From positions 124,001 through 188,000 of the forward strand of contig ONJS01000004.1 of NCBI GenBank assembly GCA_900318205.1: a stretch of DNA of 64,000 nt, in the 5' to 3' direction. Position 1 is the first letter of the stretch. Every line of letters begins with the position of its first letter. Source of the stretch: an uncultured Prevotellaceae bacterium (lineage in GTDB: Bacteria > Bacteroidota > Bacteroidia > Bacteroidales > Muribaculaceae). Positions 35,304 to 44,287 of the stretch are shown piece after piece. Under the pieces are notes generated by a model. That model ran no database searches. It was not told the origin of the DNA and was given only the letters and a program-made list of their open reading frames with translations. Both the position numbers and the translations under genes were made by a program.

Positions 35304-36845
35304 ATGTTTGAAGGACAACCTAAAGGACTTTTCGCGTTGGCACTGGCCAACACTGGCGAGCGCTTCGGCTACTACACGATGATTGCCGTGTTCGCCCTCT
35401 TCCTCAGGGCCAACTATGGCTTGTCTCCGGCTGTCGCCGGCACCATCTACAGTTCATTCCTGATGGTGGTGTATTTCCTCCCGTTGATCGGAGGCTGGAT
35501 GGCCGACAAGTTCGGCTTCGGCAAGATGGTGACCATCGGTATCATCATCATGTTCCTGGGCTATCTGTTGCTTGCCGTTCCATTGGGCGGCAACACCTTT
35601 GCCCTGATTGTGATGATTGGAGCGCTACTACTCATCGGCCTAGGTACTGGCCTGTTCAAGGGCAACCTACAGGTAATGGTGGGTAATCTGTATGACGACA
35701 CGCGTTATGCCGCCAAGCGTGACGCAGGCTTCTCGATTTTCTACATGGCTATCAACATCGGTGCCTTGTTTGCACCGACGGCAGCTGTCAAGATCAAAGA
35801 GTATGCCGAGACCGTTTGGGGCTTCTCGTCCAACGATGCTTATCACTTCTCATTTGCTGTGGCATGCGTTTCGCTGGTTCTCTCGATTGCCATCTACTAT
35901 GCCTTCCGCAGCACGTTCCGTCACTGTGAGGGCGGCAAGAAGGTCGCTGCCAAGGACGAGGCCAACACCGTTAAGGAGCCCGAACTGAGTAAGGAGGACA
36001 CCAAGGCGCGTATCATCGCCCTGTGCCTCGTGTTTGCCGTAGTGGTATTCTTCTGGATGGCATTCCACCAGAACGGTCTGTCGCTCACCTTCTTTGCCGA
36101 CGAGTTCACTGCCAACACATCGAGCGGCCTGGAGAGCATGGCCTTTGACGTATGGAACCTGGTACTGGTGATCTTCATCGTCTATGCCGCTTTCTCGCTG
36201 TTCCAGAGCAAGACTGCCAAGGGCAAGGGCATCTCGGGTGCCATCATTCTGGCAGCCCTGGGCATCCTGTACTACAAGTACACCCGCACAACCGGCAGCA
36301 TCAACATCGCCGCACCGATTTTCCAGCAGTTCAACCCGTTCTATGTGGTAGCATTGACGCCCGTATCGATGGCCATCTTCAGTTGGCTGGCCAGCAAGGG
36401 CAAGGAGCCTTCGGCGCCGCGCAAAATCGCCTACGGTATGGTAGTCGCCGCGATAGCCTATGCCATTATGGCCTTCGCCTCGGTGGGTCTGCCCATGCCT
36501 CAGCAAGCGCCCGATGCCAGCGGCAACCTCGTGGGACAACATGTGGCCGACGTAACGCCCAACCTGCTGATCAGCGTCTATCTGGTGCTGACCTTCGGTG
36601 AGCTGTTGCTCTCGCCGATGGGCATCTCGTTTGTCAGCAAGGTGGCTCCTCCCAAGTACAAGGGTGCCATGATGGGTGGATGGTTTGTCTCCACCGCCCT
36701 GGGCAACCAGTTGGTACTCGTGGGTGGCGCCCTGTGGGGCAAGGTGCCCCTGTGGGTATGCTGGAGCGTCTTCCTGGGCGTCTGCCTCGTGGCCGCCATC
36801 TTCATGTTCGCCATGATGAAGCGCCTCGAGAAAGTCGCTAAGTAA
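35304..36845 (+). CDS. POT/PTR2-family proton-coupled peptide transporter (MFS), second copy
   Basis: 513 residues with the same signatures as its neighbour: NTGERFGYYTMIAVFALFLR and GTGLFKGNLQVMVGNLYD. There are about 12-14 hydrophobic segments; the central loop is charged (KKVAAKDEANTVKEPELSKEDTKAR). The two proteins share the N-terminal FxxxPKGLxxxAL start and the segment VFFWMAFHQNGLSLTFF, so they arose by tandem duplication, but they are well diverged and may differ in substrate. Followed by a large hairpin terminator. Confidence 0.92.
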   Translation: MFEGQPKGLFALALANTGERFGYYTMIAVFALFLRANYGLSPAVAGTIYSSFLMVVYFLPLIGGWMADKFGFGKMVTIGIIIMFLGYLLLAVPLGGNTFALIVMIGALLLIGLGTGLFKGNLQVMVGNLYDDTRYAAKRDAGFSIFYMAINIGALFAPTAAVKIKEYAETVWGFSSNDAYHFSFAVACVSLVLSIAIYYAFRSTFRHCEGGKKVAAKDEANTVKEPELSKEDTKARIIALCLVFAVVVFFWMAFHQNGLSLTFFADEFTANTSSGLESMAFDVWNLVLVIFIVYAAFSLFQSKTAKGKGISGAIILAALGILYYKYTRTTGSINIAAPIFQQFNPFYVVALTPVSMAIFSWLASKGKEPSAPRKIAYGMVVAAIAYAIMAFASVGLPMPQQAPDASGNLVGQHVADVTPNLLISVYLVLTFGELLLSPMGISFVSKVAPPKYKGAMMGGWFVSTALGNQLVLVGGALWGKVPLWVCWSVFLGVCLVAAIFMFAMMKRLEKVAK

Positions 36846-36864
36846 TCAACCCTCAACAACGAGC

Positions 36865-36937
36865 CAGAGGCTCGCAATACTCCGACAGGCCCGCCGCGGT
36901 TGTCGAGGTATTGCGAACCTCTGATTCGTTTATTTTT
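36865..36937 (+). terminator. terminator after peptide transporter pair
   Basis: A long imperfect stem: CAGAGGCTCGCAATAC with GTATTGCGAACCTCTG, extended by CGACA/TGTCG, then a T-rich run at 36929-36937. Confidence 0.8.
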
Positions 36938-36991
36938 CCCTTTTCCACAAAAAACTGAAAGCCTAAAAACCAAAAACTGAAAACTTCTTCG

Positions 36992-36999
36992 TACCTTTG
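36992..36999 (+). promoter_or_regulatory. -7 element for hpt-adk
   Basis: TACCTTTG followed by C, 20 bp before the hpt start codon; the -33 box is not clear. Confidence 0.55.
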
Positions 37000-37019
37000 C
37001 ATTTTAATCCTGTAAACAA

Positions 37020-37565
37020 ATGGAAGAGATCACTTATCAGGGGCTGACATTTGAGCCCTACATCAGACGAGAAGAGATTGCCAAGCAAATTCACCGCCTG
37101 GCCAAGGAAATCGAGCGTGACTACGAGGGCAAGAACGCGTTGTTCCTGTGTATCCTTAATGGAGCGTTCATCTTTGCTTCGGACCTGTTCCGCGCATGCA
37201 ATCTGCATGATGCCGAAATAGCGTTTATCCGTTTCAAGTCTTACCAAGGCATAGAGTCCACCGGTGAGGTAAAACAGCTCATGGGACTGACCGAGGACAT
37301 CGAGGGCCGCCACGTACTCATCGTTGAGGACATCATTGATAGTGGTATCACGGCAGCACAGCTCCGCAAGGAACTTGACAAGCACAATCCGGCGTCGGTC
37401 AAGATGGTCTCACTGCTTTTCAAGCCCGAAGCCCTCACCATCGGTGAAGCTCCTAACTATGTGGGATTTGAGATTCCCAGCAAGTTCATTCTGGGCTACG
37501 GACTCGACCTTGACGGACTGGCACGCAATCTGCCCGACATCTATGCCCTGAAAGAGCAACGTTGA
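37020..37565 (+). CDS. hpt: hypoxanthine phosphoribosyltransferase
   Basis: 181 residues. The PRPP-binding signature is HVLIVEDIIDSGITAAQL (about residues 99-116, with E-D-I-I-D-S-G-I-T), preceded by FLCILNGAFIFASDLFRA and RFKSYQGIESTGEV (the flexible loop). The C-terminal YVGFEIPSKFILGYGLDLDGLARNLPDI is the purine-recognition region. It salvages hypoxanthine and guanine to IMP and GMP. Located 51 bp upstream of adk on the same strand, so purine salvage and nucleotide phosphorylation are likely co-expressed. Confidence 0.95.
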   Translation: MEEITYQGLTFEPYIRREEIAKQIHRLAKEIERDYEGKNALFLCILNGAFIFASDLFRACNLHDAEIAFIRFKSYQGIESTGEVKQLMGLTEDIEGRHVLIVEDIIDSGITAAQLRKELDKHNPASVKMVSLLFKPEALTIGEAPNYVGFEIPSKFILGYGLDLDGLARNLPDIYALKEQR

Positions 37566-37616
37566 TAAAAAAGGTATTAGACAACAGATATATAACAGTA
37601 AAGATTCAAGAATAAT

Positions 37617-38192
37617 ATGTTGAACATTGTTATTTTTGGTGCACCTGGATCAGGCAAAGGCACCCAGAGCGACAAACTGATTGAACATTACAAGTTATTC
37701 CACATCTCAACAGGTGACGTGCTGCGCGACAACATCAGGCGCGGTACCGAGCTGGGCAAGACGGCTAAGGGTTATATCGACCAAGGCCAACTCGTCCCTG
37801 ATGAGTTGATCATTGATATTCTGGCCCAAGTGCTCGACGAGAACAAGGACCAGGCTACCGAGGGCGTTATCTTTGACGGATTCCCCCGCACCATTCCCCA
37901 GGCCGAAGCCCTGGAGCAGATGCTTGCCGACCGTGGCACCCAGATTGATGCCGTAGTAGGTCTTGAGGTTCCTGAAGAAGAACTGATTAAGCGCATCCTG
38001 CTGCGCGGCCAGATGAGTGGACGTTCAGACGATAACGAGGAGACTGCTCGCAAGCGCCTGGATACCTACCATAACCAGACTTCGCCCCTGAAGGCTTTCT
38101 ACGAGAAGCAGGGCAAGTATCTCGCTATCAATGGCTTGGGCAGCATTGACGGCATCTTTGACTTGATCAAGGAAGCTCTCGACAACAATTAA
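37617..38192 (+). CDS. adk: adenylate kinase
   Basis: 191 residues. The P-loop is GAPGSGKGTQ (residues 8-17); FHISTGDVLRDNIRRGTELG is the AMP-binding helix pair and DGFPRTIPQAEAL the conserved core. The LID domain is short (LLRGQMSGRSDDNEETARKRL), as in the Bacteroidetes form, without the zinc-binding four-cysteine insert. Converts AMP and ATP to two ADP. It follows hpt and precedes the YihY-family membrane protein by 56 bp. Confidence 0.96.
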   Translation: MLNIVIFGAPGSGKGTQSDKLIEHYKLFHISTGDVLRDNIRRGTELGKTAKGYIDQGQLVPDELIIDILAQVLDENKDQATEGVIFDGFPRTIPQAEALEQMLADRGTQIDAVVGLEVPEEELIKRILLRGQMSGRSDDNEETARKRLDTYHNQTSPLKAFYEKQGKYLAINGLGSIDGIFDLIKEALDNN

Positions 38193-38248
38193 CCCACTCT
38201 TCTGTACAACAGAAAAAACCGTCCCGCCGGGATGAAGCGCACAAGCTG

Positions 38249-39610
38249 ATGAGCGAAAAGAAAGAGCAGACAAGCCTGTGGCAGCGCATCATGCAGAACG
38301 TGAAGTACTGCATCAATGGCGTGTGGGACGACACAAGATCGGTGTGGTCGGTCAAGACGGTCAAGATCATCAACCTGAGCATCCGCTCATTTCTGGATCG
38401 CGACCTGCAGATGCGCTCTTGCGCCTTGACCTACAACACCGTGCTTGCTGTAGTGCCAGCCCTTGCGATGCTGTTTGCCATCGCTCGCGGCTTCGGGTTT
38501 CAGAATCTGTTGCAGAGCGAGTTGTTCCGCTATTTCCCGGCACAGCGCCAAGCGCTGGAGACTGCGCTCACCTATGTCGACAATTATCTGGCTCAAGCGT
38601 CACAGGGCATTTTCATCGGCATCGGTCTGATATTCCTGTTGTGGACATTGATTTCGCTGATGAGCAATGTTGAAGACACCTTCAACCACGTGTGGGGGGT
38701 GAACACCAAACGCTCGCTGCAACGCAAATTCACCGATTACACTGCCCTGTTCCTGCTATTGCCGCTGTTGATGATCTGTTCGGCAGGTATCACAATCTTT
38801 ATGAGCGATGCGGTGCAGCGTGTTTTTGCCGGCAACCCGCTGTCTCCCTTTGTCCATCGCCTGCTGTCCTTCACTCCGACGGTCATCTCATGGATTATCT
38901 TCACGGCAGCCTACTATATGGTGCCTAACACCAAAGTAAGGTTTAAAGGCGCTTTGTTTGCCGGTGTGCTCTGCGGCACGTTGTTCCAAGTGGTGCAGTG
39001 GTTGTTCGTCAGTGGTCAGTTGTATGTGTCCAAGTACAATGCCATCTATGGAAGCTTCGCCTTCCTGCCGTTGCTGCTCGTGTGGCTGCAGCTGTCATGG
39101 CTCATTACCCTGTCGGGCGTTGTCCTGACCTATGCTTGGCAGAACTTTGACAGTTTTGTCTATCGCGACAAGGCAGAAAAGATATCACAGAGCTACTCCA
39201 ACAGACTTGCCATCGCTGTGCTGAGCCAAGCGGTCAAGCGCTTTAAGCAGAAAAAGGGGCTACTCACCCGCAGCGCAGTCATCCACGATTTTGACATACC
39301 CAGTCAGTTAGCCGACCAGCTATTGGGCAACCTGCTCCAGGCCGGACTGCTCAACCAAGTCAGTCGGGACAATGAGGAAGAAATCGCTTTCCAACCCGCT
39401 TTTGACCCCGATGATTTCACTGTGAATGATACCACCAACAAACTGTCACAGCTTGGCAACAGTGACTTCATCCCCAAAGCTGATGCACGGTTTGCAAAGA
39501 TATGGTCCGCAATACAGGACAGCCAGGAACAGAAGACAGACGACATCCTTCTGCTGGATCTACCCGATCCAGAAACAGATGATCCCGCCATTTTTGAAGG
39601 AACAGATTGA
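38249..39610 (+). CDS. YihY/BrkB-family inner membrane protein
   Basis: 453 residues. Six hydrophobic segments lie between about residues 65 and 300, including MRSCALTYNTVLAVVPALAMLFAIARGFG at the start (family motif A-A-x-L-A-Y-x-x-x-x-x-x-P), LLWTLISLMSNVEDTFNHVWGV and SFAFLPLLLVWLQLSWLITLSGVVLTYAWQN at the end. The C-terminal 140 residues are soluble and partly winged-helix-like (ITRSAVIHDFDIPSQLADQLLGNLLQAGLL), an extension common in Bacteroidales members. The family was once called RNase BN in error; its function is uncertain. Reads out from adk, with the tRNA-Leu promoter just beyond. Confidence 0.9.
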   Translation: MSEKKEQTSLWQRIMQNVKYCINGVWDDTRSVWSVKTVKIINLSIRSFLDRDLQMRSCALTYNTVLAVVPALAMLFAIARGFGFQNLLQSELFRYFPAQRQALETALTYVDNYLAQASQGIFIGIGLIFLLWTLISLMSNVEDTFNHVWGVNTKRSLQRKFTDYTALFLLLPLLMICSAGITIFMSDAVQRVFAGNPLSPFVHRLLSFTPTVISWIIFTAAYYMVPNTKVRFKGALFAGVLCGTLFQVVQWLFVSGQLYVSKYNAIYGSFAFLPLLLVWLQLSWLITLSGVVLTYAWQNFDSFVYRDKAEKISQSYSNRLAIAVLSQAVKRFKQKKGLLTRSAVIHDFDIPSQLADQLLGNLLQAGLLNQVSRDNEEEIAFQPAFDPDDFTVNDTTNKLSQLGNSDFIPKADARFAKIWSAIQDSQEQKTDDILLLDLPDPETDDPAIFEGTD

Positions 39611-39630
39611 AAAATATACGGCAAAAGCCG

Positions 39631-39657
39631 TTGTTTCGTCAAAAAGTTGTATCTTTG
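39631..39657 (+). promoter_or_regulatory. promoter of tRNA-Leu
   Basis: TTG at 39631-39633 and TATCTTTG at 39650-39657. The 16-nt spacing is short but the -7 box is perfect and sits 20 bp before the tRNA. Confidence 0.55.
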
Positions 39658-39677
39658 CAGCCGAATCCGTACCGCAC

Positions 39678-39762
39678 GCCTGAATGGTGGAATCGGTAGA
39701 CACGAGGGACTTAAAATCCCTTGGCCATTGCGGCCGTGTGGGTTCAAGTCCCACTTCAGGTA
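39678..39762 (+). tRNA. tRNA-Leu (anticodon UAA)
   Basis: The acceptor stem GCCTGAA pairs with TTCAGGT, with discriminator A. The anticodon arm is GGGA-CTTAAAA-TCCC, giving anticodon TAA. A long variable arm (TTGGCCATTGCGGCC region) marks a class II tRNA, as expected for leucine. The T-loop is GGTTCAAGTCC. CCA is not encoded. Confidence 0.96.
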
Positions 39763-39763
39763 C

Positions 39764-39807
39764 AAATAGTGGTTGATAATCAATGATTATCAACCACTAT
39801 TTTTTTG
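39764..39807 (+). terminator. terminator of tRNA-Leu
   Basis: A perfect stem of about 18 bp (AATAGTGGTTGATAATCA with its complement) followed by seven Ts. It also faces the end of the minus-strand nnr gene. Confidence 0.88.
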
Positions 39808-39837
39808 TTTTATAACCTCAGGCTGAGCGCGGCTCTA

Positions 39838-41358
39838 CTATTTCATCACCTCGGCAATGGCCTTGCCCAAATTTTCGACGATGTCGCTGGCTATCATACC
39901 ATAGGTGCCGTGTTCCTGTGCTGCCAGGTCACCTGCCAATCCGTGCAGGTAAACGCCGAGCACAACCGACCAATCGGCGGGATAATTCTGAGCGATGAGC
40001 GCCGAGATGACACCCGTGAGCACATCACCACTGCCCGGAGTCGCCATACCAGGATTGCCACTGCTGTTGACGTAAATCTTGCTGTCAGGACGCACCGTCA
40101 TCGTGTAATGTCCCTTGAGGACGATGGTGATGTTGTAAATCTTGGACACATCAAGAGCCTTCTTGAGACGCTCCTCGTCGGTTGTATGCTCGCCGAAGAG
40201 ACGGTCAAACTCTATGGCGTGCGGGGTAATGATGGAACGTGGCGGGATGCTCTTCAAGAGCATCGGACGACGGGCGATGCAGTTGAGGGCATCGGCATCC
40301 AGCAGGCACGGACGCTTGAAATTCATGATGAACTGATGAACGGCCTCGAGGGTCACATCGTTCACACCCATTCCAGGTCCAAGTGCCACCACACTGTGGG
40401 TGTGGCGCAAATCAATGGCACTTGTCAAGATCTCGTCACGGTCAGGCTCGAAGAGTGCCTCAGGAACTGCCGTCTGCAATACCTGATAGCCACATCGCGG
40501 AGCATGAACGGTCACCAATCCTGCACCTGCACGCAAAGCGCCCTTGGCGGCAAGCACTGCGGCGCCCATCATACCGTAACTGCCGGCGATGAGCAGCACT
40601 GTGCCGTTGTCATACTTGTTGATGAACGGATTGCGAGGTTTCATCACCTCATGGACGTTATCGCGCTCAATGAGATAGAAATCGGTGGGAGTGCGGGCGA
40701 TGCCCTCGCTATCCAACTCGATATCAAGCACCTTGCACTCACCGACACAATCGGCATTCTCGGCAAAGTAGAAGGCCAGTCTCTTGCTCTGATAGGTGAG
40801 CGTGAGGTTGGCATGGATGATATTACGACGGTCTATGCCCATATTCCACTCGCCGAACATGCCTGAGGGAATGTCAATTGAGACAACATAGGCACCACTG
40901 CTGTTAATGTATTGCACCAGTGAGGTATAACCACCCTTGAGGGGCGTGCGCAAACCGTTGCCGAACAAGCCGTCAACGACTACATCGTTCTTGTCGAGTT
41001 CAGGTGGCGTGAAGTTCTGGATGACCTCGATAAACTCGATGTCATCTCCAACCGTCTGCAAGAGACGGTCGCGGTTGGCCAGACAGCATGGGGACAACTG
41101 TGCAGACTTGATGTTGAACAGATACACTTCGGGCCTATAGCCTTGCTCATACATCATGCGAGCTACGGCTAGTGCGTCGGCGCCATTATCGCCAGGACCT
41201 GCAAAAAAGACGAAGCGCTTGGAAGTTCTCCATCGCGAAATGAGCTCGTAGGACACCGCCGAAGCCGCCCTCTCAATGAGGTCGAGCATGTCGATGCCTT
41301 CCTTTTCCACAGTGCGATCGCCGATGCGACGCAGTCCATCGTTTGTAAATATTTTCAT
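39838..41358 (-). CDS. nnr: bifunctional NAD(P)H-hydrate repair enzyme (epimerase + ADP-dependent dehydratase)
   Basis: 506 residues. The N-terminal YjeF_N domain shows FFAGPGDNGADALAVARMMYEQGY (epimerase, residues about 55-75) and VSIDIPSGMFGE. The C-terminal carbohydrate-kinase-like domain shows GSYGMMGAAVLAAKGALRAGAGLVTVH, VALGPGMGV and the ATP/ADP site NPGMATPGSGDVLTGVISALIA. Together they repair damaged NADH and NADPH hydrates. The fused architecture is the usual bacterial one. Its length matches the family. A -7 element (minus TACCTTTG, plus 41399-41406) lies upstream. Confidence 0.94.
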   Translation of the reverse strand: MKIFTNDGLRRIGDRTVEKEGIDMLDLIERAASAVSYELISRWRTSKRFVFFAGPGDNGADALAVARMMYEQGYRPEVYLFNIKSAQLSPCCLANRDRLLQTVGDDIEFIEVIQNFTPPELDKNDVVVDGLFGNGLRTPLKGGYTSLVQYINSSGAYVVSIDIPSGMFGEWNMGIDRRNIIHANLTLTYQSKRLAFYFAENADCVGECKVLDIELDSEGIARTPTDFYLIERDNVHEVMKPRNPFINKYDNGTVLLIAGSYGMMGAAVLAAKGALRAGAGLVTVHAPRCGYQVLQTAVPEALFEPDRDEILTSAIDLRHTHSVVALGPGMGVNDVTLEAVHQFIMNFKRPCLLDADALNCIARRPMLLKSIPPRSIITPHAIEFDRLFGEHTTDEERLKKALDVSKIYNITIVLKGHYTMTVRPDSKIYVNSSGNPGMATPGSGDVLTGVISALIAQNYPADWSVVLGVYLHGLAGDLAAQEHGTYGMIASDIVENLGKAIAEVMK

Positions 41359-41398
41359 TGCTACCGAGTAATTTTCAAGTTTTGTTTATTTGAGCCAA

Positions 41399-41406
41399 CA
41401 AAGGTA
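41399..41406 (-). promoter_or_regulatory. -7 element for nnr
   Basis: Minus-strand TACCTTTG, 41 bp before the start codon. The -33 box is unclear. Confidence 0.5.
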
Positions 41407-41663
41407 CTTCTTTTTTAGTTGAAGAGAGGTAAAAAACAATCAAAAACTGAAGAATAATTTTCTTAAAGAATGTGAAGAGCCAAATGACGTCACACCCTGC
41501 CCCATCCATCGAGCCATGATGCTTGAAAAAGACCGATAATGATTAAAGGTGACATCCTCAACAGAAAAAGTTGCGACACGCGTAATTGCCCATTAATCAT
41601 TCCCGATTTGAATAAAAAACACAAGAAAAAAGTGGTTTTTACTCAGGTTATCAACATTTTTAG
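41407..41663. other. divergent intergenic region nnr / CotH
   Basis: AT-rich, no supported gene. It holds the upstream sides of both divergent promoters. The CotH leader further right contains a small stem, CGGGA/TCCCG (about 41730-41748). Confidence 0.5.
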
Positions 41664-41671
41664 TATCTTTG
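41664..41671 (+). promoter_or_regulatory. -7 element for CotH-dockerin gene
   Basis: TATCTTTG followed by CGG. It predicts a leader of about 145 nt with a stem-loop near 41740. The -33 region is weak. Confidence 0.5.
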
Positions 41672-41823
41672 CGGCGTTTTTTCGCAGCACATGTCAATTG
41701 TCTTGACATTGAAGCATTTGACAGACAGACGGGAAGCTTGCTCCCGATTTGAGCGCAAAGCTTTACACTACTATCAAATACAACAAGAGGAAACAACAAT
41801 TTTAATAACCAATAAATGATTTC

Positions 41824-43551
41824 ATGAGGAAACAATTACTTTTGGCCATGGCCCTCATGTTGACGGCTGCCACATCAGTGGCACAGACCCTTAACATCGG
41901 TGGCCACCGTGCACCTTTAGACACGCTCAACCACATCTGGTTGTGCAGCGTGCCGCAATCCATGTTTGGCCAGGACTTCACCGCCCAGGTGAGCTTTGGC
42001 GACGAGTTGACCGACCTCGTCATCGAGGGTGTTTCTGTCAACAACGAAGATTTCGTGACCTTTGACTCTATTGCCGGTGGCAAGGAGTATATCTTGACAG
42101 CCCATCTTGGCGATAGCCTCATTACTGGCTCAGTCACCTTCACATGGCTGCCCATCGTTGAGTTGTTCGGAGAATTCACAGACACTTACAGTTATGCCAG
42201 TGTTTACGTGAGCGAGCCTGATTCGGCATACGCTGAGCCTCTGATGGCTAAGGTGAAGACCCGCGGTATCGCCACCGATGCCAACGGTAAACACAAACGC
42301 AACTACCGCATCAAGTTTGTCAATGAGGAAGACAGCACTAAGCAGAATCATCGTTTCTTCGGCTTGCGCAACGACAACAGCTGGATTCTTGACGCCGGTC
42401 AGATGGACTTCCTGCGTGTCCGCAACCGCGTCAGCACCGACTTGTGGCTCGATATGGCACGCCGCCCCTGGTATAGCGACACCCTGCCTAACGCTCACAA
42501 TGGTTCCCGTGGCCAGATGGTTGAGGTTATGCTCAACGGCGAGTACCGTGGTATCTACAACATGTGCGAACCCATTGACCGCAAGCAGCTGAAGCTGAAA
42601 CGCTATGACGAGGAGAATCAGGAATTCCACGGTCAATTGTGGATGGCTCACAGATGGACACGCACTGTATCCATGAGTAATCCCTACAAATATCCTAATA
42701 AAGACAAATGGGACGGCTTTGAGGTAGAATATCCTGATTATGATGAAATTGGTCGAGCTGATTGGACCACGCTTAAGAATGCTGTTCATTTTGCAAAGCG
42801 TGCCGATGAGAACATGAGTGCCCGCGTTGACAGCATGGGTTACTATTTCGACGTACCTGTCATGCAAGACTATTTCATCTTCATCGCTACCCTGCAGGCT
42901 CTTGATAACGAGAGCAAGAATATCTTCTACGCTTGCCATGACATCACTGATCATCCCCGTCTGACAATGGTTCCTTGGGATCTTGACATCTGCTTAGGCC
43001 AGAGTTATGCTCCGGAAGTTCCTCGTGGTAAAGCTGTTGAGCCTGAACGTGAACTCAACTGGGTATACCACATGCCAATGGTTACCATGTGGCACACGAT
43101 GGATTACCACAACGAAGTTGTTGACCGCTACAAAGAACTGCGTGAAACGGTTCTGAACACTGATAGCCTGGTTAACCGCTACCGCAGTGCCATCGAGAAT
43201 CTGGAGGAGTGCGGTGCTGCTGCCCGCGAGGAAGGCCGTTGGAGCGAGGATTCAGACCTTGCTTACAAGCCCCTTAACCTGAGTGAGGAAATGGACTATG
43301 TTGAGGACTGGCTCCGTCGCCGCATGGCATACCTTGATGAGAATGTATTCATCGAGATGACTGAGCCCGAATATAGAATCGGTGACGTGAATGGTGACGG
43401 CGAGGTTAACGTTGCAGATGTGAACACCATTATCGACATTATCCTGGGTGGTTCTGCTGATGAGGGCACTATGAAGCGTGCCGACGTGAACCAAGACGGT
43501 GAGATCAACATCGCTGACATCAATAGAGAACTCGACATCATCATGGGTTAA
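41824..43551 (+). CDS. CotH-family protein with C-terminal dockerin
   Basis: 575 residues with a signal peptide (MRKQLLLAMALMLTAATSVAQ). After a short beta-rich region, the CotH domain spans about residues 130-460: KVKTRGIATDANGKHKRNYRIKF, NDNSWILDAGQMDFLRVRNRV, VMLNGEYRGIYNMCEPIDRKQL and the WDxD motif in TMVPWDLDICLGQ. The last 60 residues hold two dockerin repeats, GDVNGDGEVNVADVNTIIDIIL and ADVNQDGEINIADINRELDIIM. It shares domain order with the protein at 17237-19171, but the dockerin sequences differ. A strong terminator follows, then the tRNA-Lys element. Confidence 0.87.
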   Translation: MRKQLLLAMALMLTAATSVAQTLNIGGHRAPLDTLNHIWLCSVPQSMFGQDFTAQVSFGDELTDLVIEGVSVNNEDFVTFDSIAGGKEYILTAHLGDSLITGSVTFTWLPIVELFGEFTDTYSYASVYVSEPDSAYAEPLMAKVKTRGIATDANGKHKRNYRIKFVNEEDSTKQNHRFFGLRNDNSWILDAGQMDFLRVRNRVSTDLWLDMARRPWYSDTLPNAHNGSRGQMVEVMLNGEYRGIYNMCEPIDRKQLKLKRYDEENQEFHGQLWMAHRWTRTVSMSNPYKYPNKDKWDGFEVEYPDYDEIGRADWTTLKNAVHFAKRADENMSARVDSMGYYFDVPVMQDYFIFIATLQALDNESKNIFYACHDITDHPRLTMVPWDLDICLGQSYAPEVPRGKAVEPERELNWVYHMPMVTMWHTMDYHNEVVDRYKELRETVLNTDSLVNRYRSAIENLEECGAAAREEGRWSEDSDLAYKPLNLSEEMDYVEDWLRRRMAYLDENVFIEMTEPEYRIGDVNGDGEVNVADVNTIIDIILGGSADEGTMKRADVNQDGEINIADINRELDIIMG

Positions 43552-43571
43552 TCCCTACTTTACTGACATTT

Positions 43572-43618
43572 AAACAAGCAGGGTTCCGGCTGTTGGCTGG
43601 AACCCTGTTTGTTTTTTC
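43572..43618 (+). terminator. terminator of CotH-dockerin gene
   Basis: AGGGTTCC pairs with GGAACCCT, extended by AAACA/TGTTT, then six Ts. Confidence 0.85.
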
Positions 43619-43635
43619 TTCTACAATCATCCACT

Positions 43636-43671
43636 AAAAAAGAGTGCGACCCTTAACAGAATCGCACTCTT
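43636..43671 (-). terminator. displaced original terminator of tRNA-Lys
   Basis: AAGAGTGCGA (43640-43649) pairs with TCGCACTCTT (43662-43671); an A-run to the left gives a T-run on the minus strand. It sits directly next to the left attachment repeat, where the tRNA's own terminator would have been before integration. Confidence 0.7.
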
Positions 43672-43672
43672 C

Positions 43673-43691
43673 TCATTGTGATTCGCGTGGG
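43673..43691. repeat. left attachment site of integrative element
   Basis: TCATTGTGATTCGCGTGGG, identical over 19 bp to 48674-48692, which is the 3' end of tRNA-Lys plus 6 bp. The flanking bases differ on both sides. The distance between copies is 5001 bp. Confidence 0.88.
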
Positions 43692-44200
43692 ATTACAACC
43701 TTGCATTGACAATCAATCAGTTACCAATCACAACCATAAAAAAGTTGTGATTTTATTGTGAAAAATGACTGGCAACCCATCCCTGGGGCACCAGCCAAAC
43801 CAATTAAATGACTTGCTTGGCAAGTCTATATTGTAAACCCAAATTACCAATATTTATTGTGCAAAGATAGCACAAATAATTCTCATGTACACACCAAATG
43901 TTTTTCTATTATTCTCTATTTAGATAATCCAATGAAACATGCCAGCTGCACATGTATGCTATTACATGTTACAATAGCATAGATCAACACTATTTTACCA
44001 CTACTTTAGTGTGCGCTGCCGTCATTCTCCGCTTATGTTTTAGAGACAAATTCCCTCTATTGTTACTCTACTATAGAGACATGCGGTATTCTATTCCCCC
44101 TCACAATAGAATAAATGGGTTAAGCCCTGACTACCTTCATTGTCTCCATACACAAATTTTGGCACCCGGCCAGCATCTTGTCGGCTACATTGATTGCATC
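43692..44200. other. non-coding left end of the element
   Basis: No supported gene; short frames here are weak. AATCACAAC (43726-43734) and GTTGTGATT (43744-43752) form an inverted pair that recurs next to the right end. Small hairpins follow near 43770-43830. Confidence 0.5.
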
Positions 44201-44286
44201 ATGGTTGTATGGTTGTAGGTTGTAGACCCGTCTAACCCCCATCAATAAAGGTTTCAAGCCACATACAACCCACAACCTAACAACCT
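44201..44286. repeat. inverted clusters of GGTTGT repeats after the DUF3987 gene
   Basis: Left cluster at 44201-44224 has three GGTTGT units (atggttgt, atggttgt, aggttgt). Right cluster at 44262-44286 has three complementary units (ACAACC type). They can fold into a stem with a loop of about 37 nt, directly beyond the stop codon at 44288. Possible origin with iteron-like repeats, or a terminator without a T-run. Confidence 0.55.
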
Positions 44287-44287
44287 G

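Noticed and set aside
43952-44218. 88-codon plus-strand frame in the left end of the element
   Set aside because: No promoter or recognisable domain, opposite strand to all element genes, and it runs into the GGTTGT repeat region.
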